Positions 9,545 to 22,990 of a stretch of 64,000 nucleotides of DNA are shown here, one piece after another. The notes under the pieces are model-generated. The model saw only the letters and a program-made list of their open reading frames with translations, did not search any database and was not told the origin of the DNA. Numbering within the stretch: the first letter of the stretch is position 1; each line of letters begins with the position of its first letter. Position numbers and translations under genes: made by a program. This DNA comes from Sabellastarte sp. h YS-2021 (Eukaryota; Annelida; Polychaeta; Sabellida; Sabellidae): assembly GCA_964017235.1 (NCBI GenBank), contig OZ024935.1, forward strand, positions 89,805,052 to 89,869,051, given 5' to 3'.

Positions 9545-12500
9545 GTGACTACTGGTGTGGTATATAGGCCCCAGGAGGCCTGTAATTCGCCTTCTGGGGG
9601 GTGCCTTAAGATTTGCTCATATTTTGACCAATAAGGCAGAAGTGAGGCTGTAAACCATATTTTTGGCGAGAGTGGGCACCACTAAAAGAGAAATAAGTAG
9701 TGTATTCATTAAGAAATACATACCAAGCTCAAAATACATGTATTGGGAGTGCATGTAGCGAGGGTACCATCAACAAGAAAATCAGCTCAAAACACCCCTT
9801 AAATGGGTTGGATCTGGTTCAGATTTTCACAGGAAACTCAGTTTCCACCATAGAATTAAATTGCATTTGTCTGACAAACTCGAGGGCCATATTTGGAATT
9901 TCAGTTTTTCGGGGTGTGGACCTGGTCTGCCCCCCCTCATGAGGGGTAATTTCAGGTATATCATATTGTGGTCAATCTGGAGCACTTATGGAATTTCAGA
10001 CATGTTTTGATCAGAAATGAGGACATTTTAGGCACATTTGGAGCAGTGACTACTGGTGTGGTATATAGGCCCCAGGAGGCCTGTAATTCGCCTTCTGGGG
10101 GGTGCCTTAAGATTTGCTCATATTTTGACCAATAAGGCAGAAGTGAGGCTGTAAACCATATTTTTTGGCGAGAGTGGGCACCACTAAAAGAGAAATAAGT
10201 AGTGTATTCATTAAGAAATACATACCAAGCTCAAAATACATGTATTGGGAGTGCATGTAGCGAGGGTACCATCAACAAGAAAATCAGCTCAAAACACCCC
10301 TTAAATGGGTTGGATCTGGTTCAGATTTTCACAGGAAACTCAGTTTCCACCATAGAATTAAATTGCATTTGTCTGACAAACTCGAGGGCCATATTTGGAA
10401 TTTCAGTTTTTCGGGGTGTGGACCTGGTCTGCCCCCCCTCATGAGGGGTAATTTCAGGTATATCATATTGTTGTCAATCTGGAGCACTTATGGAATTTCA
10501 GACATGTTTTGATCAGAAATGAGGACATTTTAGGCACATTTGGAGCAGTGACTACTGGTGTGGTATATAGGCCCCAGGAGGCCTGTAATTTGCCTTCTGG
10601 GGGGTGCCTTAAGATTTGCTCATATTTTGACCAATAAGGCAGAAGTGAGGCTGTAAACCATATTTTTTGGCGAGAGTGGGCACCACTAAAAGAGAAATAA
10701 GTAGTGTATTCATTAAGAAATACATACCAAGCTCAAAATACATGTATTGGGAGTGCATGTAGCGAGGGTACCATCAACAAGAAAATCAGCTCAAAACACC
10801 CCTTAAATGGGTTGGATCTGGTTCAGATTTTCACAGGAAACTCAGTTTCCACCATAGAATTAAATTGCATTTGTCTGACAAACTCGAGGGCCATATTTGG
10901 AATTTCAGTTTTTCGGGGTGTGGACCTGGTCTGCCCCCCCTCATGAGGGGTAATTTCAGGTATATCATATTGTGGTCAATCTGGAGCACTTATGGAATTT
11001 CAGACATGTTTTGATCAGAAATGAGGACATTTTAGGCACATTTGGAGCAGTGACTACTGGTGTGGTATATAGGCCCCAGGAGGCCTGTAATTCGCCTTCT
11101 GGGGGGTGCCTTAAGATTTGCTCATATTTTGACCAATAAGGCAGAAGTGAGGCTGTAAACCATATTTTTTGGCGAGAGTGGGCACCACTAAAAGAGAAAT
11201 AAGTAGTGTATTCATTAAGAAATACATACCAAGCTCAAAATACATGTATTGGGAGTGCATGTAGCGAGGGTACCATCAACAAGAAAATCAGCTCAAAACA
11301 CCCCTTAAATGGGTTGGATCTGGTTCAGATTTTCACAGGAAACTCAGTTTCCACCATAGAATTAAATTGCATTTGTCTGACAAACTCGAGGGCCATATTT
11401 GGAATTTCAGTTTTTCGGGGTGTGGACCTGGTCTGCCCCCCCTCATGAGGGGTAATTTCAGGTATATCATATTGTGGTCAATCTGGAGCTCTTATGGAAT
11501 TTCAGACATGGTTTGATCAGAAATGAGGACATTTTAGGCACATTTGGAGCAGTGACTACTGGTGTGGTATATAGGCCCCAGGAGGCCTGTAATTCGCCTT
11601 CTGGGGGGTGCCTTAAGATTTGCTCATATTTTGACCAATAAGGCAGAAGTGAGGCTGTAAACCATATTTTTTGGCGAGAGTGGGCACCACTAAAAGAGAA
11701 ATAAGTAGTGTATTCATTAAGAAATACATACCAAGCTCAAAATACATGTATTGGGAGTGCATGTAGCGAGGGTACCATCAACAAGAAAATCAGCTCAAAA
11801 CACCCCTTAAATGGGTTGGATCTGGTTCAGATTTTCACAGGAAACTCAGTTTCCACCATAGAATTAAATTGCATTTGTCTGACAAACTCGAGGGCCATAT
11901 TTGGAATTTCAGTTTTTCGGGGTGTGGACCTGGTCTGCCCCCCCTCATGAGGGGTAATTTCAGGTATATCATATTGTGGTCAATCTGGAGCACTTATGGA
12001 ATTTCAGACATGTTTTGATCAGAAATGAGGACATTTTAGGCACATTTGGAGCAGTGACTACTGGTGTGGTATATAGGCCCCAGGAGGCCTGTAATTCGCC
12101 TTCTGGGGGGTGCCTTAAGATTTGCTCATATTTTGACCAATAAGGCAGAAGTGAGGCTGTAAACCATATTTTTTGGCGAGAGTGGGCACCACTAAAAGAG
12201 AAATAAGTAGTGTATTCATTAAGAAATACATACCAAGCTCAAAATACATGTATTGGGAGTGCATGTAGCGAGGGTACCATCAACAAGAAAATCAGCTCAA
12301 AACACCCCTTAAATGGGTTGGATCTGGTTCAGATTTTCACAGGAAACTCAGTTTCCACCATAGAATTAAATTGCATTTGTCTGACAAACTCGAGGGCCAT
12401 ATTTGGAATTTCAGTTTTTCGGGGTGTGGACCTGGTCTGCCCCCCCTCATGAGGGGTAATTTCAGGTATATCATATTGTTGTCAATCTGGAGCACTTATG

Positions 12501-13237
12501 GAATTTCAGACATGTTTTGATCAGAAATGAGGACATTTTAGGCACATTTGGAGCAGTGACTACTGGTGTGGTATATAGGCCCCAGGAGGCCTGTAATTTG
12601 CCTTCTGGGGGGTGCCTTAAGATTTGCTCATATTTTGACCAATAAGGCAGAAGTGAGGCTGTAAACCATATTTTTTGGCGAGAGTGGGCACCACTAAAAG
12701 AGAAATAAGTAGTGTATTCATTAAGAAATACATACCAAGCTCAAAATACATGTATTGGGAGTGCATGTAGCGAGGGTACCATCAACAAGAAAATCAGCTC
12801 AAAACACCCCTTAAATGGGTTGGATCTGGTTCAGATTTTCACAGGAAACTCAGTTTCCACCATAGAATTAAATTGCATTTGTCTGACAAACTCGAGGGCC
12901 ATATTTGGAATTTCAGTTTTTCGGGGTGTGGACCTGGTCTGCCCCCCCTCATGAGGGGTAATTTCAGGTATATCATATTGTGGTCAATCTGGAGCACTTA
13001 TGGAATTTCAGACATGTTTTGATCAGAAATGAGGACATTTTAGGCACATTTGGAGCATTACATGTCTGAACACAAATTATTTAACCCGAATATTGCTGTT
13101 AAAATGGTGTAAAATACATGTAAATCAGCCCAAATGAGTAGTAAATGTTGGTCTATAATTCTGAAATTTGGCAAGAAAATAGTCTGTAACCCACTAAATC
13201 TGACTGCATAGGTTTTAGAATTACATCCAGTATAGCA
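9545..13237 (+). repeat. Transition block, 7 monomers, 3,693 bp
   Basis: Monomers start at 9,573, 10,074, 10,576, 11,078, 11,580, 12,082 and 12,584. The first three (T5; c399T; c16T) follow the left-hand HOR order. The fourth carries c413T (11,490) and c434G (11,511), markers otherwise next to a 180-bp segment, but has none. The sixth has c399T and the seventh c16T plus a 180-bp segment of the i160A type. This block separates the i160C family on the left from the i160A family on the right. Confidence 0.88.
13058..13237 (+). repeat. 180-bp segment, copy 4 (first i160A type, followed by T6)
   Basis: First copy with i160A, and the only one of 18 whose following monomer keeps T6. It follows a c16T monomer. 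Confidence 0.95.
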
Positions 13238-14923
13238 GTGACTACTGGTGTGGTATATAGGCCCCAGGAGGCCTGTAATTCGCCTTCTGGGGGGTGCCTT
13301 AAGATTTGCTCATATTTTGACCAATAAGGCAGAAGTGAGGCTGTAAACCATATTTTTTGGCGAGAGTGGGCACCACTAAAAGAGAAATAAGTAGTGTATT
13401 CATTAAGAAATACATACCAAGCTCAAAATACATGTATTGGGAGTGCATGTAGCGAGGGTACCATCAACAAGAAAATCAGCTCAAAACACCCCTTAAATGG
13501 GTTGGATCTGGTTCAGATTTTCACAGGAAACTCAGTTTCCACCATAGAATTAAATTGCATTTGTCTGACAAACTCGAGGGCCATATTTGGAATTTCAGTT
13601 TTTCGGGGTGTGGACCTGGTCTGCCCCCCCTCATGAGGGGTAATTTCAGGTATATCATATTGTGGTCAATCTGGAGCACTTATGGAATTTCAGACATGTT
13701 TTGATCAGAAATGAGGACATTTTAGGCACATTTGGAGCAGTGACTACTGGTGTGGTATATAGGCCCCAGGAGGCCTGTAATTCGCCTTCTGGGGGGTGCC
13801 TTAAGATTTGCTCATATTTTGACCAATAAGGCAGAAGTGAGGCTGTAAACCATATTTTTTGGCGAGAGTGGGCACCACTAAAAGAGAAATAAGTAGTGTA
13901 TTCATTAAGAAATACATACCAAGCTCAAAATACATGTATTGGGAGTGCATGTAGCGAGGGTACCATCAACAAGAAAATCAGCTCAAAACACCCCTTAAAT
14001 GGGTTGGATCTGGTTCAGATTTTCACAGGAAACTCAGTTTCCACCATAGAATTAAATTGCATTTGTCTGACAAACTCGAGGGCCATATTTGGAATTTCAG
14101 TTTTTCGGGGTGTGGACCTGGTCTGCCCCCCCTCATGAGGGGTAATTTCAGGTATATCATATTGTTGTCAATCTGGAGCACTTATGGAATTTCAGACATG
14201 TTTTGATCAGAAATGAGGACATTTTAGGCACATTTGGAGCAGTGACTACTGGTGTGGTATATAGGCCCCAGGAGGCCTGTAATTTGCCTTCTGGGGGGTG
14301 CCTTAAGATTTGCTCATATTTTGACCAATAAGGCAGAAGTGAGGCTGTAAACCATATTTTTTGGCGAGAGTGGGCACCACTAAAAGAGAAATAAGTAGTG
14401 TATTCATTAAGAAATACATACCAAGCTCAAAATACATGTATTGGGAGTGCATGTAGCGAGGGTACCATCAACAAGAAAATCAGCTCAAAACACCCCTTAA
14501 ATGGGTTGGATCTGGTTCAGATTTTCACAGGAAACTCAGTTTCCACCATAGAATTAAATTGCATTTGTCTGACAAACTCGAGGGCCATATTTGGAATTTC
14601 AGTTTTTCGGGGTGTGGACCTGGTCTGCCCCCCCTCATGAGGGGTAATTTCAGGTATATCATATTGTGGTCAATCTGGAGCACTTATGGAATTTCAGACA
14701 TGTTTTGATCAGAAATGAGGACATTTTAGGCACATTTGGAGCATTACATGTCTGAACACAAATTATTTAACCCGAATATTGCTGTTAAAATGGTGTAAAA
14801 TACATGTAAATCAGCCCAAATGAGTAGTAAATGTTGGTCTATAATTCTGAAATTTGGCAAGAAAATAGTCTGTAACCCACTAAATCTGACTGCATAGGTT
14901 TTAGAATTACATCCAGTATAGCA
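13238..14923 (+). repeat. 3-monomer HOR, 1,686 bp
   Basis: Monomers start at 13,266, 13,768 and 14,270, the second with c399T and the third with c16T and the 180-bp segment. The first is the only monomer in the window that follows a 180-bp segment yet keeps T6, so the step into it is 682 rather than 681 bp. Confidence 0.9.
14744..14923 (+). repeat. 180-bp segment, copy 5 (i160A)
   Basis: Follows a c16T monomer and precedes a T5 monomer, at the canonical c474/c475 site. Confidence 0.94.
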
Positions 14924-17110
14924 GTGACTACTGGTGTGGTATATAGGCCCCAGGAGGCCTGTAATTCGCCTTCTGGGGGGTGCCTTAAGATTTGCTCATA
15001 TTTTGACCAATAAGGCAGAAGTGAGGCTGTAAACCATATTTTTGGCGAGAGTGGGCACCACTAAAAGAGAAATAAGTAGTGTATTCATTAAGAAATACAT
15101 ACCAAGCTCAAAATACATGTATTGGGAGTGCATGTAGCGAGGGTACCATCAACAAGAAAATCAGCTCAAAACACCCCTTAAATGGGTTGGATCTGGTTCA
15201 GATTTTCACAGGAAACTCAGTTTCCACCATAGAATTAAATTGCATTTGTCTGACAAACTCGAGGGCCATATTTGGAATTTCAGTTTTTCGGGGTGTGGAC
15301 CTGGTCTGCCCCCCCTCATGAGGGGTAATTTCAGGTATATCATATTGTGGTCAATCTGGAGCACTTATGGAATTTCAGACATGTTTTGATCAGAAATGAG
15401 GACATTTTAGGCACATTTGGAGCAGTGACTACTGGTGTGGTATATAGGCCCCAGGAGGCCTGTAATTCGCCTTCTGGGGGGTGCCTTAAGATTTGCTCAT
15501 ATTTTGACCAATAAGGCAGAAGTGAGGCTGTAAACCATATTTTTTGGCGAGAGTGGGCACCACTAAAAGAGAAATAAGTAGTGTATTCATTAAGAAATAC
15601 ATACCAAGCTCAAAATACATGTATTGGGAGTGCATGTAGCGAGGGTACCATCAACAAGAAAATCAGCTCAAAACACCCCTTAAATGGGTTGGATCTGGTT
15701 CAGATTTTCACAGGAAACTCAGTTTCCACCATAGAATTAAATTGCATTTGTCTGACAAACTCGAGGGCCATATTTGGAATTTCAGTTTTTCGGGGTGTGG
15801 ACCTGGTCTGCCCCCCCTCATGAGGGGTAATTTCAGGTATATCATATTGTTGTCAATCTGGAGCACTTATGGAATTTCAGACATGTTTTGATAAGAAATG
15901 AGGACATTTTAGGCACATTTGGAGCAGTGACTACTGGTGTGGTATATAGGCCCCAGGAGGCCTGTAATTCGCCTTCTGGGGGGTGCCTTAAGATTTGCTC
16001 ATATTTTGACCAATAAGGCAGAAGTGAGGCTGTAAACCATATTTTTTGGCGAGAGTGGGCACCACTAAAAGAGAAATAAGTAGTGTATTCATTAAGAAAT
16101 ACATACCAAGCTCAAAATACATGTATTGGGAGTGCATGTAGCGAGGGTACCATCAACAAGAAAATCAGCTCAAAACACCCCTTAAATGGGTTGGATCTGG
16201 TTCAGATTTTCACAGGAAACTCAGTTTCCACCATAGAATTAAATTGCATTTGTCTGACAAACTCGAGGGCCATATTTGGAATTTCAGTTTTTCGGGGTGT
16301 GGACCTGGTCTGCCCCCCCTCATGAGGGGTAATTTCAGGTATATCATATTGTGGTCAATCTGGAGCACTTATGGAATTTCAGACATGTTTTGATCAGAAA
16401 TGAGGACATTTTAGGCACATTTGGAGCAGTGACTACTGGTGTGGTATATAGGCCCCAGGAGGCCTGTAATTCGCCTTCTGGGGGGTGCCTTAAGATTTGC
16501 TCATATTTTGACCAATAAGGCAGAAGTGAGGCTGTAAACCATATTTTTTGGCGAGAGTGGGCACCACTAAAAGAGAAATAAGTAGTGTATTCATTAAGAA
16601 ATACATACCAAGCTCAAAATACATGTATTGGGAGTGCATGTAGCGAGGGTACCATCAACAAGAAAATCAGCTCAAAACACCCCTTAAATGGGTTGGATCT
16701 GGTTCAGATTTTCACAGGAAACTCAGTTTCCACCATAGAATTAAATTGCATTTGTCTGACAAACTCGAGGGCCATATTTGGAATTTCAGTTTTTCGGGGT
16801 GTGGACCTGGTCTGCCCCCCCTCATGAGGGGTAATTTCAGGTATATCATATTGTGGTCAATCTGGAGCACTTATGGAATTTCAGACATGTTTTGATCAGA
16901 AATGAGGACATTTTAGGCACATTTGGAGCATTACATGTCTGAACACAAATTATTTAACCCGAATATTGCTGTTAAAATGGTGTAAAATACATGTAAATCA
17001 GCCCAAATGAGTAGTAAATGTTGGTCTATAATTCTGAAATTTGGCAAGAAAATAGTCTGTAACCCACTAAATCTGACTGCATAGGTTTTAGAATTACATC
17101 CAGTATAGCA
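14924..17110 (+). repeat. 4-monomer HOR, 2,187 bp, c441A type
   Basis: Monomers start at 14,952 (T5), 15,453 (c399T plus c441A at 15,893), 15,955 and 16,457 (followed by the 180-bp segment). The c441A change destroys the BclI-type TGATCA in that monomer. The same four-monomer marker pattern recurs at 20,804 and 22,991. Confidence 0.9.
16931..17110 (+). repeat. 180-bp segment, copy 6 (i160A)
   Basis: Ends the first c441A-type tetramer. The preceding monomer has c16C and the following one is T5. Confidence 0.94.
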
Positions 17111-20100
17111 GTGACTACTGGTGTGGTATATAGGCCCCAGGAGGCCTGTAATTCGCCTTCTGGGGGGTGCCTTAAGATTTGCTCATATTTTGACCAATAA
17201 GGCAGAAGTGAGGCTGTAAACCATATTTTTGGCGAGAGTGGGCACCACTAAAAGAGAAATAAGTAGTGTATTCATTAAGAAATACATACCAAGCTCAAAA
17301 TACATGTATTGGGAGTGCATGTAGCGAGGGTACCATCAACAAGAAAATCAGCTCAAAACACCCCTTAAATGGGTTGGATCTGGTTCAGATTTTCACAGGA
17401 AACTCAGTTTCCACCATAGAATTAAATTGCATTTGTCTGACAAACTCGAGGGCCATATTTGGAATTTCAGTTTTTCGGGGTGTGGACCTGGTCTGCCCCC
17501 CCTCATGAGGGGTAATTTCAGGTATATCATATTGTGGTCAATCTGGAGCACTTATGGAATTTCAGACATGTTTTGATCAGAAATGAGGACATTTTAGGCA
17601 CATTTGGAGCAGTGACTACTGGTGTGGTATATAGGCCCCAGGAGGCCTGTAATTCGCCTTCTGGGGGGTGCCTTAAGATTTGCTCATATTTTGACCAATA
17701 AGGCAGAAGTGAGGCTGTAAACCATATTTTTTGGCGAGAGTGGGCACCACTAAAAGAGAAATAAGTAGTGTATTCATTAAGAAATACATACCAAGCTCAA
17801 AATACATGTATTGGGAGTGCATGTAGCGAGGGTACCATCAACAAGAAAATCAGCTCAAAACACCCCTTAAATGGGTTGGATCTGGTTCAGATTTTCACAG
17901 GAAACTCAGTTTCCACCATAGAATTAAATTGCATTTGTCTGACAAACTCGAGGGCCATATTTGGAATTTCAGTTTTTCGGGGTGTGGACCTGGTCTGCCC
18001 CCCCTCATGAGGGGTAATTTCAGGTATATCATATTGTTGTCAATCTGGAGCACTTATGGAATTTCAGACATGTTTTGATCAGAAATGAGGACATTTTAGG
18101 CACATTTGGAGCAGTGACTACTGGTGTGGTATATAGGCCCCAGGAGGCCTGTAATTCGCCTTCTGGGGGGTGCCTTAAGATTTGCTCATATTTTGACCAA
18201 TAAGGCAGAAGTGAGGCTGTAAACCATATTTTTTGGCGAGAGTGGGCACCACTAAAAGAGAAATAAGTAGTGTATTCATTAAGAAATACATACCAAGCTC
18301 AAAATACATGTATTGGGAGTGCATGTAGCGAGGGTACCATCAACAAGAAAATCAGCTCAAAACACCCCTTAAATGGGTTGGATCTGGTTCAGATTTTCAC
18401 AGGAAACTCAGTTTCCACCATAGAATTAAATTGCATTTGTCTGACAAACTCGAGGGCCATATTTGGAATTTCAGTTTTTCGGGGTGTGGACCTGGTCTGC
18501 CCCCCCTCATGAGGGGTAATTTCAGGTATATCATATTGTGGTCAATCTGGAGCACTTATGGAATTTCAGACATGTTTTGATCAGAAATGAGGACATTTTA
18601 GGCACATTTGGAGCAGTGACTACTGGTGTGGTATATAGGCCCCAGGAGGCCTGTAATTCGCCTTCTGGGGGGTGCCTTAAGATTTGCTCATATTTTGACC
18701 AATAAGGCAGAAGTGAGGCTGTAAACCATATTTTTTGGCGAGAGTGGGCACCACTAAAAGAGAAATAAGTAGTGTATTCATTAAGAAATACATACCAAGC
18801 TCAAAATACATGTATTGGGAGTGCATGTAGCGAGGGTACCATCAACAAGAAAATCAGCTCAAAACACCCCTTAAATGGGTTGGATCTGGTTCAGATTTTC
18901 ACAGGAAACTCAGTTTCCACCATAGAATTAAATTGCATTTGTCTGACAAACTCGAGGGCCATATTTGGAATTTCAGTTTTTCGGGGTGTGGACCTGGTCT
19001 GCCCCCCCTCATGAGGGGTAATTTCAGGTATATCATATTGTGGTCAATCTGGAGCACTTATGGAATTTCAGACATGTTTTGATCAGAAATGAGGACATTT
19101 TAGGCACATTTGGAGCAGTGACTACTGGTGTGGTATATAGGCCCCAGGAGGCCTGTAATTCGCCTTCTGGGGGGTGCCTTAAGATTTGCTCATATTTTGA
19201 CCAATAAGGCAGAAGTGAGGCTGTAAACCATATTTTTTGGCGAGAGTGGGCACCACTAAAAGAGAAATAAGTAGTGTATTCATTAAGAAATACATACCAA
19301 GCTCAAAATACATGTATTGGGAGTGCATGTAGCGAGGGTACCATCAACAAGAAAATCAGCTCAAAACACCCCTTAAATGGGTTGGATCTGGTTCAGATTT
19401 TCACAGGAAACTCAGTTTCCACCATAGAATTAAATTGCATTTGTCTGACAAACTCGAGGGCCATATTTGGAATTTCAGTTTTTCGGGGTGTGGACCTGGT
19501 CTGCCCCCCCTCATGAGGGGTAATTTCAGGTATATCATATTGTGGTCAATCTGGAGCACTTATGGAATTTCAGACATGTTTTGATCAGAAATGAGGACAT
19601 TTTAGGCACATTTGGAGCAGTGACTACTGGTGTGGTATATAGGCCCCAGGAGGCCTGTAATTCGCCTTCTGGGGGGTGCCTTAAGATTTGCTCATATTTT
19701 GACCAATAAGGCAGAAGTGAGGCTGTAAACCATATTTTTTGGCGAGAGTGGGCACCACTAAAAGAGAAATAAGTAGTGTATTCATTAAGAAATACATACC
19801 AAGCTCAAAATACATGTATTGGGAGTGCATGTAGCGAGGGTACCATCAACAAGAAAATCAGCTCAAAACACCCCTTAAATGGGTTGGATCTGGTTCAGAT
19901 TTTCACAGGAAACTCAGTTTCCACCATAGAATTAAATTGCATTTGTCTGACAAACTCGAGGGCCATATTTGGAATTTCAGTTTTTCGGGGTGTGGACCTG
20001 GTCTGCCCCCCCTCATGAGGGGTAATTTCAGGTATATCATATTGTTGTCAATCTGGAGCACTTATGGAATTTCAGACATGTTTTGATCAGAAATGAGGAC

Positions 20101-20803
20101 ATTTTAGGCACATTTGGAGCAGTGACTACTGGTGTGGTATATAGGCCCCAGGAGGCCTGTAATTTGCCTTCTGGGGGGTGCCTTAAGATTTGCTCATATT
20201 TTGACCAATAAGGCAGAAGTGAGGCTGTAAACCATATTTTTTGGCGAGAGTGGGCACCACTAAAAGAGAAATAAGTAGTGTATTCATTAAGAAATACATA
20301 CCAAGCTCAAAATACATGTATTGGGAGTGCATGTAGCGAGGGTACCATCAACAAGAAAATCAGCTCAAAACACCCCTTAAATGGGTTGGATCTGGTTCAG
20401 ATTTTCACAGGAAACTCAGTTTCCACCATAGAATTAAATTGCATTTGTCTGACAAACTCGAGGGCCATATTTGGAATTTCAGTTTTTCGGGGTGTGGACC
20501 TGGTCTGCCCCCCCTCATGAGGGGTAATTTCAGGTATATCATATTGTGGTCAATCTGGAGCACTTATGGAATTTCAGACATGTTTTGATCAGAAATGAGG
20601 ACATTTTAGGCACATTTGGAGCATTACATGTCTGAACACAAATTATTTAACCCGAATATTGCTGTTAAAATGGTGTAAAATACATGTAAATCAGCCCAAA
20701 TGAGTAGTAAATGTTGGTCTATAATTCTGAAATTTGGCAAGAAAATAGTCTGTAACCCACTAAATCTGACTGCATAGGTTTTAGAATTACATCCAGTATA
20801 GCA
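17111..20803 (+). repeat. 7-monomer HOR, 3,693 bp
   Basis: The first monomer (17,139) is T5 and the second (17,640) carries c399T but not c441A. Three marker-poor monomers follow (18,142, 18,644, 19,146), then c399T (19,648) and c16T (20,150) with the 180-bp segment. The last three monomers correspond to the 1,686-bp trimer at 13,238 with an offset of 5,880 bp. Confidence 0.88.
20624..20803 (+). repeat. 180-bp segment, copy 7 (i160A)
   Basis: Ends the 7-monomer HOR after a c16T monomer. It lies 5,880 bp from copy 5 and is its duplicate by position. Confidence 0.94.
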
Positions 20804-22990
20804 GTGACTACTGGTGTGGTATATAGGCCCCAGGAGGCCTGTAATTCGCCTTCTGGGGGGTGCCTTAAGATTTGCTCATATTTTGACCAATAAGGCAGAA
20901 GTGAGGCTGTAAACCATATTTTTGGCGAGAGTGGGCACCACTAAAAGAGAAATAAGTAGTGTATTCATTAAGAAATACATACCAAGCTCAAAATACATGT
21001 ATTGGGAGTGCATGTAGCGAGGGTACCATCAACAAGAAAATCAGCTCAAAACACCCCTTAAATGGGTTGGATCTGGTTCAGATTTTCACAGGAAACTCAG
21101 TTTCCACCATAGAATTAAATTGCATTTGTCTGACAAACTCGAGGGCCATATTTGGAATTTCAGTTTTTCGGGGTGTGGACCTGGTCTGCCCCCCCTCATG
21201 AGGGGTAATTTCAGGTATATCATATTGTGGTCAATCTGGAGCACTTATGGAATTTCAGACATGTTTTGATCAGAAATGAGGACATTTTAGGCACATTTGG
21301 AGCAGTGACTACTGGTGTGGTATATAGGCCCCAGGAGGCCTGTAATTCGCCTTCTGGGGGGTGCCTTAAGATTTGCTCATATTTTGACCAATAAGGCAGA
21401 AGTGAGGCTGTAAACCATATTTTTTGGCGAGAGTGGGCACCACTAAAAGAGAAATAAGTAGTGTATTCATTAAGAAATACATACCAAGCTCAAAATACAT
21501 GTATTGGGAGTGCATGTAGCGAGGGTACCATCAACAAGAAAATCAGCTCAAAACACCCCTTAAATGGGTTGGATCTGGTTCAGATTTTCACAGGAAACTC
21601 AGTTTCCACCATAGAATTAAATTGCATTTGTCTGACAAACTCGAGGGCCATATTTGGAATTTCAGTTTTTCGGGGTGTGGACCTGGTCTGCCCCCCCTCA
21701 TGAGGGGTAATTTCAGGTATATCATATTGTTGTCAATCTGGAGCACTTATGGAATTTCAGACATGTTTTGATAAGAAATGAGGACATTTTAGGCACATTT
21801 GGAGCAGTGACTACTGGTGTGGTATATAGGCCCCAGGAGGCCTGTAATTCGCCTTCTGGGGGGTGCCTTAAGATTTGCTCATATTTTGACCAATAAGGCA
21901 GAAGTGAGGCTGTAAACCATATTTTTTGGCGAGAGTGGGCACCACTAAAAGAGAAATAAGTAGTGTATTCATTAAGAAATACATACCAAGCTCAAAATAC
22001 ATGTATTGGGAGTGCATGTAGCGAGGGTACCATCAACAAGAAAATCAGCTCAAAACACCCCTTAAATGGGTTGGATCTGGTTCAGATTTTCACAGGAAAC
22101 TCAGTTTCCACCATAGAATTAAATTGCATTTGTCTGACAAACTCGAGGGCCATATTTGGAATTTCAGTTTTTCGGGGTGTGGACCTGGTCTGCCCCCCCT
22201 CATGAGGGGTAATTTCAGGTATATCATATTGTGGTCAATCTGGAGCACTTATGGAATTTCAGACATGTTTTGATCAGAAATGAGGACATTTTAGGCACAT
22301 TTGGAGCAGTGACTACTGGTGTGGTATATAGGCCCCAGGAGGCCTGTAATTCGCCTTCTGGGGGGTGCCTTAAGATTTGCTCATATTTTGACCAATAAGG
22401 CAGAAGTGAGGCTGTAAACCATATTTTTTGGCGAGAGTGGGCACCACTAAAAGAGAAATAAGTAGTGTATTCATTAAGAAATACATACCAAGCTCAAAAT
22501 ACATGTATTGGGAGTGCATGTAGCGAGGGTACCATCAACAAGAAAATCAGCTCAAAACACCCCTTAAATGGGTTGGATCTGGTTCAGATTTTCACAGGAA
22601 ACTCAGTTTCCACCATAGAATTAAATTGCATTTGTCTGACAAACTCGAGGGCCATATTTGGAATTTCAGTTTTTCGGGGTGTGGACCTGGTCTGCCCCCC
22701 CTCATGAGGGGTAATTTCAGGTATATCATATTGTGGTCAATCTGGAGCACTTATGGAATTTCAGACATGTTTTGATCAGAAATGAGGACATTTTAGGCAC
22801 ATTTGGAGCATTACATGTCTGAACACAAATTATTTAACCCGAATATTGCTGTTAAAATGGTGTAAAATACATGTAAATCAGCCCAAATGAGTAGTAAATG
22901 TTGGTCTATAATTCTGAAATTTGGCAAGAAAATAGTCTGTAACCCACTAAATCTGACTGCATAGGTTTTAGAATTACATCCAGTATAGCA
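20804..22990 (+). repeat. 4-monomer HOR, 2,187 bp, c441A type, second copy
   Basis: The order is T5, c399T plus c441A (21,773), plain, plain with 180-bp segment. It matches the block at 14,924 with a 5,880-bp offset and the next block with a 2,187-bp offset. Confidence 0.9.
22811..22990 (+). repeat. 180-bp segment, copy 8 (i160A)
   Basis: Ends the second c441A tetramer, 5,880 bp from copy 6. A T5 monomer follows. Confidence 0.94.

Larger units (their letters stand above)
13238..18079 (+). repeat. Segmental duplication inside the array, copy 1 (offset 5,880 bp)
   Basis: From just after the 180-bp segment ending at 13,237, the order T6-after-segment or plain, c399T, c16T plus segment, T5, c399T plus c441A, plain, plain plus segment, T5, c399T matches the region starting at 19,118. 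The match breaks at c441 (C at 18,080, A at 23,960). Confidence 0.75.
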
